DNA of 33,932 nucleotides from a virus, in the IMG/VR virus record IMGVR_UViG_3300032820_000053, positions 1-33,932 of that record; one strand, 5' to 3'. Below are positions 6,429 through 11,384 of the stretch, one piece after another. The notes under the pieces are model-generated. The model ran no database searches, was not told the DNA's origin, and saw nothing but the letters and a program-made list of their open reading frames with translations. Every line of letters begins with the position of its first letter. Positions within the stretch are counted from its first letter, which is position 1. The translations under genes and the position numbers were made by a program.

Positions 6429-7036
6429 GCGCAACGAACCGATCCGCAGTGCGTCGAGCCGATGACTTCTACCGGACCCCGGCGTGGGTGGTGCGTGCGC
6501 TGCTGGAGTCTCAGCCACTGCACGGGCCCACCCTTGAACCCGCCTGCGGGGACGGCGCGATCATGGGCGAGTTGGTGGAGCGGCATTACGAGCCGCTGAT
6601 CGGGGTGGAGTTAGATCCAGATCGCTACCGGGCCGCTCAGACTCAGGAGGATCCGGGCCGCTCCTGCCGGGTGTTCTGCGGCGACTACCTGCAGCCAGAC
6701 CGGCACTTGCAGCAGACCCTGGGCGCGTGGCGCTTCGCCAGCGTCGTCAGCAACCCACCCTACAAGCAGGCGGCGCAGTTCGTCCGCTCATCGCTGGCGC
6801 GGGTGCAGCCGGGCGGGCGCGTCTGCATGCTGCTACGCCTCAACTTCTTGGGCTCGTCTCGGAAGCGCCTGGATGTTGTGGGCCCGGGATCAGGGCTGGC
6901 TCGGGTGATCGTGCTGGCTCGGCGGCCCAGCTTCACAGGCGGCGGCACCGATGCCTGCGAGTACATGTGGGCAGTCTGGGTGCGGGGCTACGCTGGCGAG
7001 CCGAGGATCTCCATCTACACCGAGCCCGCGCCGTGA
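6425..7036 (+). CDS. N6-adenine DNA methyltransferase (orphan)
   Basis: A 203-residue class I SAM-dependent methyltransferase. The N-terminal phrase DFYRTPAWVVRALLE is typical of phage adenine methylases. Motif I is LEPACGDGA at residues 37-45 (SAM binding), the acidic motif II is GVELDP (about 60-65), and the catalytic motif IV is NPPY at 110-113, characteristic of adenine-N6 or similar amino-methylation. No separate target-recognition domain is seen, which is common for small phage enzymes. There is no restriction endonuclease nearby, so it probably protects phage DNA or tunes expression. GTG start at 6425 overlaps the upstream stop. It is the last gene of the operon before a strong hairpin. 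Confidence 0.88.
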   Translation: MSATNRSAVRRADDFYRTPAWVVRALLESQPLHGPTLEPACGDGAIMGELVERHYEPLIGVELDPDRYRAAQTQEDPGRSCRVFCGDYLQPDRHLQQTLGAWRFASVVSNPPYKQAAQFVRSSLARVQPGGRVCMLLRLNFLGSSRKRLDVVGPGSGLARVIVLARRPSFTGGGTDACEYMWAVWVRGYAGEPRISIYTEPAP

Positions 7037-7084
7037 TACCGTAGCGCACCCCCTTGGCCTGACCCCTCATCCCGGGCCAAGTCT

Positions 7085-7120
7085 GCAACGCCTCGCCAGT
7101 GTCCTCCGGTGAGGCGTTGC
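7085..7120 (+). terminator. Strong hairpin after the methyltransferase operon
   Basis: A 13-pair stem (one G-U), 7085-7097 with 7108-7120, begins and ends with GCAACGCCTC and GAGGCGTTGC. The 10-base loop is AGTGTCCTCC. No T-run follows, so it is not a classical intrinsic terminator; it may mark an operon end, stabilise the 3' end or act in regulation. The loop is the exact complement of the phage's ribosome-site motif GGAGGACACT. Confidence 0.6.
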
Positions 7121-7122
7121 TA

Positions 7123-7197
7123 TGTGGGGTGCTGCTCTGCTGTGGGGATTAAATGTGGGGACCAAATGTAATTACTTGCTTGCGCTTTGCTGTGGGG
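7123..7197 (+). repeat. Four TGTGGGG copies upstream of an early promoter
   Basis: TGTGGGG occurs at 7123, 7141, 7154 and 7191 in the gap between the methyltransferase operon and the small-gene block. The last copy lies inside the promoter spacer at the place where the related minus-strand promoters also carry CGTGGGG or TGTGGGG. This looks like a set of protein-binding sites. Confidence 0.45.
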
Positions 7198-7207
7198 TCG
7201 GTATCAT
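7168..7207 (+). promoter_or_regulatory. Early promoter family, copy 1
   Basis: GTAATTAC (7168-7175), then TTGCTTGCGC with -35 TTGCGC (7180-7185), 16 bases containing TGTGGGGTCG, and -10 TATCAT (7202-7207). The same layout is found at 8245-8285 (plus) and at 33177-33215 and 31987-32025 (minus). It drives the block beginning at 7246. The shared leader that follows has a hairpin and AGGAGGAC. Confidence 0.65.
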
Positions 7208-7217
7208 CTCTGTAGTT

Positions 7218-7232
7218 GCTGCATTGAGCGGC
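7218..7232 (+). promoter_or_regulatory. Leader hairpin before ribosome site
   Basis: GCTGC-ATTGA-GCGGC forms a 5-pair stem (one G-U) ending two bases before AGGAGG. The identical hairpin and ribosome site occur at 8296-8310. Confidence 0.5.
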
Positions 7233-7245
7233 ACAGGAGGACACC

Positions 7246-7431
7246 ATGAAGAGCAAGATCACCGTTACCGTCAACCTCGACACGCTGGACGCGCTCAACC
7301 TCGACCCGGAGCGGCGCAAGGTATGGGAGCAGGCGATCACGGCCCTCGCCGAGGAGTTCCAGTCGGAGGCTTCACAGAGGGCCCACGATGATGTCACCGA
7401 GATGATCGAGAAGCTCAACGCCACCGACTAG
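7246..7431 (+). CDS. Small hypothetical early protein
   Basis: A 61-residue, mostly helical, charged protein. It begins MKSKITVTVNLDTLDALNLD and continues as a long amphipathic helix. No family is recognised. It has an excellent ribosome site (AGGAGG, 5 bases of spacing) behind a hairpin and is the first gene after early promoter copy 1. Thirty bases covering its ribosome site and first six codons (7234-7263) are identical to those of the unrelated gene at 32255-32614. Confidence 0.75.
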   Translation: MKSKITVTVNLDTLDALNLDPERRKVWEQAITALAEEFQSEASQRAHDDVTEMIEKLNATD

Positions 7432-7448
7432 CGGCCCACCCACAACCC

Positions 7449-7460
7449 GCCCCAAGGGGC
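7449..7460 (+). promoter_or_regulatory. Intergenic hairpin before ribosome site
   Basis: GCCCC-AA-GGGGC is a perfect stem that ends two bases before AGGAGG of the gene at 7476. The same 12 bases occur on the minus strand just upstream of the gene starting at 31607. Confidence 0.5.
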
Positions 7461-7475
7461 ACAGGAGGACACACC

Positions 7476-7850
7476 ATGGACCTACACGAACACCAGCGGC
7501 AGCAGAACTACCGGAGCAAGCTCCGCAAGGAGGTCGCGGCCCTCGCGCTGATTGTCCAGGGCATCGACTCCGCCCGCCGCCGGGGCGCGATCAGCGCCGA
7601 CGACGAAGCGTTTCGGCTGCGCCACGCTGCCGCCACGTTCCTGAGCGCCACAGACGCGCACGACTACCACTGCACCGGAGGCTGGCCCGGCTCGCCCGGC
7701 ATCCGTATCACCGACTACGCCGAGAAGTCCTTGGGCTCTCCCTGCCTGAGCCCCGTCCCCGGCGAGCATGAGCCCGGCGAGTGGTGCAGCGGCTGCGGCG
7801 GCAAGTGGCCCAACGGCGGCTGCGTGTGCCCGGGACGGGTCCGGCTGTGA
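7476..7850 (+). CDS. Hypothetical protein with C-terminal Cys cluster
   Basis: A 124-residue protein. The N-terminal 60 residues are helical and basic (RQQNYRSKLRKEVAALALIV); the C-terminus carries CSGCGGKW followed by CVC (about residues 103-118), likely a zinc site. No recognised family. The ribosome site AGGAGGACACACC and a hairpin lie immediately upstream. Its stop overlaps the GTG of a 22-codon open frame. Confidence 0.7.
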   Translation: MDLHEHQRQQNYRSKLRKEVAALALIVQGIDSARRRGAISADDEAFRLRHAAATFLSATDAHDYHCTGGWPGSPGIRITDYAEKSLGSPCLSPVPGEHEPGEWCSGCGGKWPNGGCVCPGRVRL

Positions 7851-7915
7851 GGCTGGCTGCGCTGCGCGCCGTGTTCCTGAACGACTGGATCAAGGCCCAA
7901 GGAGAGACACTGTGA
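7847..7915 (+). CDS. 22-residue micro-ORF coupled on both sides
   Basis: GTG at 7847 overlaps the upstream TGA (GTGA), the frame runs 22 codons (VRLAALRAVFLNDWIKAQGE, then TL), and its TGA at 7913-7915 overlaps the GTG of the next gene, again as GTGA. The peptide could form an amphipathic helix with hydrophobic L, A, V, F and W on one side. It fills what would otherwise be a 61-base gap. It may be a true microprotein or a coupling leader that carries ribosomes to the next gene. Too short to identify. Confidence 0.45.
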   Translation: MRLAALRAVFLNDWIKAQGETL

Positions 7916-8205
7916 AACCATCCAAGCTCGCGGCGCACCGCCGCAACTATGAACACGCGCCCCGCGCCCGCTGGCTGATAGAGGCCCACAGCGACGGCAG
8001 CTTGGATCACCGCGGCAGAGAGGGCGAAGACTACGCCGACGACTACGATCTGCTCACGACCCAGCAAGCAGCGGCCCGGCTGCGCGGTGACGAGGTGATC
8101 CGCTTCCATCGGCTGCGCGGTGACGAGGTGATCGACTGCTGGCACCTCGATCTAGTCACCGGAAGCACAGACGACCACAGGCTCAGGAGAGAGAGCGAGA
8201 CCTAA
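7912..8205 (+). CDS. Hypothetical protein with RLRGDEVI duplication
   Basis: A 97-residue hydrophilic protein beginning at GTG 7912 with AAGGAGAG upstream. A 24-base sequence at 8077-8100 returns at 8110-8133 (period 33 bases), so RLRGDEVI appears twice, each followed by three residues (RFH, DCW). The copies are identical at DNA level, so the duplication is recent or kept uniform. The rest is rich in Arg, His and Asp. No family is recognised. The 24 bases around its stop (8201-8224) recur at 8898-8921. Confidence 0.65.
   Translation: MKPSKLAAHRRNYEHAPRARWLIEAHSDGSLDHRGREGEDYADDYDLLTTQQAAARLRGDEVIRFHRLRGDEVIDCWHLDLVTGSTDDHRLRRESET
8077..8133 (+). repeat. Internal 24-base direct repeat (RLRGDEVI)
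   Basis: Two identical 24-base copies, 8077-8100 and 8110-8133, 33 bases apart and in frame. Confidence 0.9.
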
Positions 8206-8244
8206 CCACCCACGCCACGCCCCGCGCTGCCGCCAAAAGAAAAC

Positions 8245-8285
8245 GTAACTACTTGCTTGACCCCAGCCGACCCCACGGCTACGCT
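8245..8285 (+). promoter_or_regulatory. Early promoter family, copy 2
   Basis: GTAACTAC (8245-8252), -35 TTGACC (8257-8262), a 17-base spacer and -10 TACGCT (8280-8285). In this copy the spacer carries AGCCG-ACCCCA-CGGCT, the reverse orientation of the GTGGGG motif in the other copies, and forms an inverted repeat. The following leader is nearly identical to that of copy 1. It drives the gene at 8327. Confidence 0.65.
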
Positions 8286-8295
8286 CTCTGTAGAT

Positions 8296-8310
8296 GCTGC
8301 ATTGAGCGGC
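8296..8310 (+). promoter_or_regulatory. Leader hairpin before ribosome site
   Basis: Same GCTGC-ATTGA-GCGGC stem as 7218-7232, again two bases before AGGAGG. Confidence 0.5.
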
Positions 8311-8326
8311 ACAGGAGGACGAGACA

Positions 8327-8587
8327 ATGACCAACCTCATCGACATCACCGACCTCACCGCCACTAGCCACCGCGCCCGTGTTGCCGAGGAGGTCGGCCT
8401 GATCGCCGCCGCCGACCGCAGCGTCACCGCCGAAGTGACCCAAGACGCCATCGAGTTGTTTGACTTGCACGTCGCAATGGGATCGCAATACGCCAACGGC
8501 ACCGACTGGGCCGAGGTCTGTCCGGGCGATGTCGCCGCTGAGTTCGTCGCAATGTCGCTGGCACGCCTTGACCGCGACCTGCTCTAA
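8327..8587 (+). CDS. Small hypothetical acidic protein
   Basis: An 86-residue acidic protein (MTNLIDITDLTATSHRARVA at the start), predicted mainly helical, with no cysteines except one near residue 66. No known family. It is the first gene after promoter copy 2 and has AGGAGG 9 bases before its ATG. The small size, acidity and early promoter are typical of phage host-inhibition proteins, but there is no direct evidence of that. Confidence 0.7.
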   Translation: MTNLIDITDLTATSHRARVAEEVGLIAAADRSVTAEVTQDAIELFDLHVAMGSQYANGTDWAEVCPGDVAAEFVAMSLARLDRDLL

Positions 8588-8601
8588 CCAACTCACGGCC
8601 C

Positions 8602-8618
8602 GCCGGAGCCCATCCGGC
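8602..8618 (+). promoter_or_regulatory. Intergenic hairpin module (GCCGGA...TCCGGC)
   Basis: A perfect 6-pair stem with a 5-base loop directly abuts AGGAGGACAC of the gene at 8630. The surrounding 27 bases (8594-8620) recur on the minus strand at 32624-32650 and 31640-31666. Confidence 0.55.
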
Positions 8619-8629
8619 AGGAGGACACT

Positions 8630-8902
8630 ATGACCTACTTTAAAGCGGTGGCCTACGGCAACACATCATCAGGGGAGCTTGAACCCACAAACGGGATCAG
8701 GAGTCTTGCTGATTTGGCGGACTGGATAGAGCGAAAAGTTGCGGGGGAGGGGTGCCGCCGGTACATCCACGGGAGCGATGAGCGCTACTTTTCGGGCGCG
8801 ATCTTCCGCTGCACCACAGCAGGAATAGGCGCGATCCCAGAGCGCATCACCCACTACACGCAGGCCGATGGCTGGACTGCTGAGCCGCTAACCACCACCT
8901 AA
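8630..8902 (+). CDS. Small hypothetical protein
   Basis: A 90-residue protein with a mixed alpha/beta look: an N-terminal strand (YFKAVAYGN), an acidic helix (SLADLADWIERKVAGEG) and a C-terminal half with two cysteines. Not recognised. Its codons are less GC-rich at the third position near the start than those of its neighbours. ATG follows GGAGGACACT, the variant that exactly pairs with the hairpin loop at 7098-7107. Confidence 0.7.
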   Translation: MTYFKAVAYGNTSSGELEPTNGIRSLADLADWIERKVAGEGCRRYIHGSDERYFSGAIFRCTTAGIGAIPERITHYTQADGWTAEPLTTT

Positions 8903-8915
8903 CCACCCACGCCAC

Positions 8916-8933
8916 GCCCCGGGCTTGCGGGGC
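8916..8933 (+). promoter_or_regulatory. Intergenic hairpin before ribosome site
   Basis: GCCCC and GGGGC arms with an 8-base loop, ending two bases before AGGAG of the gene at 8947. The preceding 24 bases (8898-8921) are a copy of 8201-8224. Confidence 0.5.
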
Positions 8934-8946
8934 ACAGGAGCACACC

Positions 8947-9195
8947 ATGGCCCCACGAGAACCCTACCCGCCCGAGCAACTCCAGCGAACCCGCAACCTG
9001 CGCGTGAGCGATGCCGAATGGGCCACCCTGGCTGCCGCTGCAGAGCGCGCAAACATGGGGCTTACCACGTTCATCCGCGAGGCAGCATTGGCCATCGCCG
9101 CCGAAGAGGATCCAGCAGCCAGGATCCAGGCGCGCCAGCAGGCGGAACGGATCGTCGCGCTGCTGCAGGAGGCAGCCGAAGCGGTCAGCGAGTAG
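8947..9195 (+). CDS. Ribbon-helix-helix/MobC-like DNA-binding protein
   Basis: An 82-residue protein. RNLRVSDAEWATLAAAAERA followed by MGLTTFIREAAL is the strand-helix-turn-helix pattern of Arc/CopG/MobC-type ribbon-helix-helix proteins: a strand that enters the major groove, a helix, a G-x-S/T-T turn and a second helix. Such proteins dimerise and repress promoters. It could control the early promoter family upstream, but this is inference. It is the last rightward gene, and its end overlaps the end of the convergent u-spanin candidate by 11 bases. Confidence 0.7.
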   Translation: MAPREPYPPEQLQRTRNLRVSDAEWATLAAAAERANMGLTTFIREAALAIAAEEDPAARIQARQQAERIVALLQEAAEAVSE

Positions 9196-9631
9196 CGATC
9201 AGGACCAGCAGCACCGCCAGCAGGCTCGCGCCTGCACCGGCTCCGGCACCCAAGGCGAACAGGCGCGGCTGCATCTCGCGGGCGATCCGTAGCTGTTCCT
9301 CGCGGGCCTGGATCACACCGAGGGCATACTGCCGATCCGACTCCCTGCCCCGGTAGCTCAGGTCGAGAGCCTTGCGCGCCTCGACCAGCAGTTCGGCCTC
9401 GTCAAGCAGACCCACCAGCCGACCCGGCGGCACCAGCATCCCCACGCAGCCGACATCGATCCCGGGCCCGATGGGCTGGGTGTTCTCGCACCAGCCCGAC
9501 TCGTGCGCCGGTTGCTGGACTTCAGGCAGCGAGGCTCTAGGGAAGCCGTCAAGCAGCGCGGTAGTTGTCGGGGAGGTATGGGCACACCCTACGGCGGCGA
9601 AGGCCACAGCGGCCAGCACAGCGCCTCTCAC
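9185..9631 (-). CDS. Candidate unimolecular spanin (u-spanin)
   Basis: A 148-residue protein with a lipoprotein signal (MRGAVLAAVAFAAVGC, lipid cysteine 16) and a single membrane helix at its very C-terminus (about residues 127-146, GASLLAVLLVLIATR). A protein tethered to the outer membrane by lipid and to the inner membrane by a C-terminal helix is the plan of T1-type u-spanins, which fuse the two membranes in the last step of lysis of diderm hosts. The periplasmic part contains a helical region (EAELLVEARKALDLSYRGRE). GTG start at 9631 overlaps the upstream TGA. Last gene of the late operon. The topology is clear; the function is inferred. Confidence 0.65.
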   Translation of the reverse strand: MRGAVLAAVAFAAVGCAHTSPTTTALLDGFPRASLPEVQQPAHESGWCENTQPIGPGIDVGCVGMLVPPGRLVGLLDEAELLVEARKALDLSYRGRESDRQYALGVIQAREEQLRIAREMQPRLFALGAGAGAGASLLAVLLVLIATR

Positions 9632-9978
9632 GGGCTGTTTATCCGGTCGGCCAGCGCGTCAAGATCCAGGGTCTCGGCTGGATCGGCTGGATCCGCGATG
9701 GCGTCGATCCGATCCTGCACCTCGGCAACCCGCTTGTGCTCTGCAATCAGCGACGCCTTGTGATCCTTGAGCGCCGTCTTGATCTGGCGCTTCTGCTGGA
9801 CCGAGCGGCGGGCCCGCTTCATGTCGCCGCCAGCAGCCACCAGAGCCACCAGCAAGGCCGCCACGCCCGCCACGGCAGCCGCCGCAGCCACCAGCCCTGC
9901 CCGGACCTTCGGCAGCTTCCACGCTGCCACAGAGAGCCCCACGGCCATCAGGACGCAGACGACGATCGCGGCGATCAC
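9628..9978 (-). CDS. Two-helix membrane protein with charged tail (lysis cassette)
   Basis: A 116-residue protein starting at GTG 9978, chosen because it overlaps the upstream stop as GTGA; the open frame extends further but in shadow. Two hydrophobic helices (about residues 2-20 and 28-49) are followed by a basic, coiled-coil-like segment (MKRARRSVQQKRQIKTALKD) and an acidic end. The plan fits a two-TM holin or a membrane-anchored lysis helper; i-spanins usually have one helix. Position between a holin-like protein and a u-spanin candidate supports a lysis role. Confidence 0.6.
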   Translation of the reverse strand: MIAAIVVCVLMAVGLSVAAWKLPKVRAGLVAAAAAVAGVAALLVALVAAGGDMKRARRSVQQKRQIKTALKDHKASLIAEHKRVAEVQDRIDAIADPADPAETLDLDALADRINSP

Positions 9979-10337
9979 TCGTGCACCCCTGCGCCGTTCA
10001 GGACTCGCGCCACGGCGGCGGGCAGCGCCTTCTTGGCGGCGATGTAGATCCCAGGACTGAGGCCGCCGCCGAGGCAGCCCAGCAGCGGGCCCCAGGCAGG
10101 GAGCAGCGAGTCGGGCCAGAGCGGCAGCAGGCCGATTGCGCCGCCCAGCGTCACCGCCAGGGCTCGGGTGAGCCACCGGAAGAACGCCTCTTGGCCTGCG
10201 CTGAGCCTGCCGCCGCCGCAGCGCCAGCGAGCCACCAGCCGCAGGCCGGGCTTGATGACCTGACCGACTAGGATGTAGCTGCAGACCCCGATGGCGCAGC
10301 AGCGCACCGCGAGATCGAAGTACTCAGGGGCGCCCAT
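9975..10337 (-). CDS. Holin-like multi-span membrane protein
   Basis: A 120-residue protein with three hydrophobic stretches (about residues 9-27, 57-75 and 80-100), a basic loop, and a short C-terminus with AAKKALPAAVARVL. The size, three helices and place beside the endolysin fit a class I holin, which makes inner-membrane holes at lysis time. ATG overlaps the previous stop as TGATG. Two other membrane proteins in the cassette are alternatives for the holin. Confidence 0.6.
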   Translation of the reverse strand: MGAPEYFDLAVRCCAIGVCSYILVGQVIKPGLRLVARWRCGGGRLSAGQEAFFRWLTRALAVTLGGAIGLLPLWPDSLLPAWGPLLGCLGGGLSPGIYIAAKKALPAAVARVLNGAGVHE

Positions 10338-10495
10338 CAGCGGGCCGCACTGTCGTCGTCGCCTGCGCTGTCGTCGTCGCTGGCTGCGCTGTCGTCGTCA
10401 TCTGCTGCGGGCCCTTGCCACTGCAGCGCCACGATGGCGCCCAGCAGCAGCAGGATCGCTCCTGCGATAAGGCTCTGTCTTGCTCTTGTCGTCAT
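10337..10495 (-). CDS. 52-residue membrane protein with DDDSA-repeat tail
   Basis: Starts at ATG 10495, overlapping the endolysin stop as ATGA; upstream in-frame sequence is shadow. One N-terminal membrane helix (SLIAGAILLLLGAIVALQW) is followed by a very acidic low-complexity tail with three D-rich repeats (DDDDSA, DDDSA, DDDSA). The basic N-terminus and acidic tail predict a tail outside the inner membrane. Position suggests a lysis accessory such as a small holin or antiholin; no homologue is recognised. The repeated acidic linker recalls those of some Myxococcota surface proteins. Confidence 0.65.
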   Translation of the reverse strand: MTTRARQSLIAGAILLLLGAIVALQWQGPAADDDDSAASDDDSAGDDDSAAR

Positions 10496-11097
10496 GGTGT
10501 CCACTCGTTCAGTAGGGTGTAGGTGAAAGACTCCCAGCCGCGTTCCTTGCGCTGGAGCCTGCAGAGTTTCATGAAGCTTCGGAAGGACTCCGTTGACCGC
10601 CAGACCTGACATCCGCCGGACCAGACCCCAACGGAGTCGCGGACCTGATCTCGGGTGTATGGCGACGAGCTTGAGGCGTGCAGGTTGATGCCGTAAAGGC
10701 CCGATTCTTGGGGCGCGTCATAGTCCCAAGCGCCGTCTTGATCGTTGTCCCTGGCGACCCTGACGGGCCCTCGCTGGCAGAGCGCCTCGTAGCGCGACTT
10801 GCCGTGGCGGGCGATGCGGTACGCCCCACGGTACTGGCCCGGCACGAGGATCGCCGTGCCCGCTGGGTTGAGTTGCTTGCTCTTGGACACGAGATAATGC
10901 TTGCCCGGCGATGTGGTCGCCTCCCACCACAGGTCCCGCCACTCGCCGTTGACTTTGAAGAGGCAGTGGATCTGGTCGTTCCACAGATCGACCACGCCGT
11001 CCCGCTTGCGGATCCCCACGATGTTTAGGTTGTAGTCACCCTCAGTGAACACGGCGCCGCCGATCGCCTCGACTCGCTGCAGGATCGGATGCAGCAT
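10492..11097 (-). CDS. Endolysin-type protein with L,D-transpeptidase-like signature
   Basis: A 201-residue protein; ATG 11097 was chosen for its TGATG overlap with the upstream gene. The C-terminal half has GINLH (His 140) and, 20 residues on, SVGVWSGGCQVW (Cys 163), the His...S-x-G-C arrangement of YkuD-like L,D-transpeptidase or related peptidoglycan-processing folds, followed by an FRSFMKLC helix. In phage genomes this arrangement in a lysis cassette suggests a wall-cleaving enzyme rather than a cross-linking one. It lacks a signal peptide, so export would need a holin. It sits between a TM/coiled-coil protein and membrane proteins. Catalytic specificity is unproven. Confidence 0.65.
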   Translation of the reverse strand: MLHPILQRVEAIGGAVFTEGDYNLNIVGIRKRDGVVDLWNDQIHCLFKVNGEWRDLWWEATTSPGKHYLVSKSKQLNPAGTAILVPGQYRGAYRIARHGKSRYEALCQRGPVRVARDNDQDGAWDYDAPQESGLYGINLHASSSSPYTRDQVRDSVGVWSGGCQVWRSTESFRSFMKLCRLQRKERGWESFTYTLLNEWTP

Positions 11098-11384
11098 CAG
11101 CGACACTGCGCCCCGGTGGCTTGGCAAATGGCGGCGAGGCTGGCGGCCTGCCGGGCCACGTCGTCGCGGAGGGCGCGCTGCTCTGTGACCAGCACCTCAA
11201 GCTTGGCGCTCGTGACGGGGTGCGCGGGCAGGTCCTCGTGCTCTTCAAGGTCGCTCGCCACCTCGACCACCCGCTCCGAGATCGCTGCGGTGTCTCGCTG
11301 CGAGAGGGCCCAAAAGCCGCCAGCCGCAAAGACGAGGCCGCCCGCCGCGATGGCGATCTTGATGCGCTGATCGATGGCGGTCAC
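11097..11384 (-). CDS. Membrane-anchored coiled-coil protein (lysis cassette)
   Basis: A 95-residue protein with one N-terminal membrane helix (about residues 8-26) and a long soluble helix (about 34-85) with heptad-like hydrophobics, ending in two cysteines. This is the shape of i-spanins and of some holin-associated proteins. It precedes the endolysin with TGATG overlap. If the 148-residue protein is a u-spanin, this one would not be needed as an i-spanin, so it may instead regulate holin action or be a holin itself. Confidence 0.6.
   Translation of the reverse strand: MTAIDQRIKIAIAAGGLVFAAGGFWALSQRDTAAISERVVEVASDLEEHEDLPAHPVTSAKLEVLVTEQRALRDDVARQAASLAAICQATGAQCR

Noticed and set aside
7121-7391. 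Open frame beginning in the gap after the methyltransferase operon
   Set aside because: It runs through promoter copy 1 and the coding region of the gene at 7246 in another phase, with no ribosome site.
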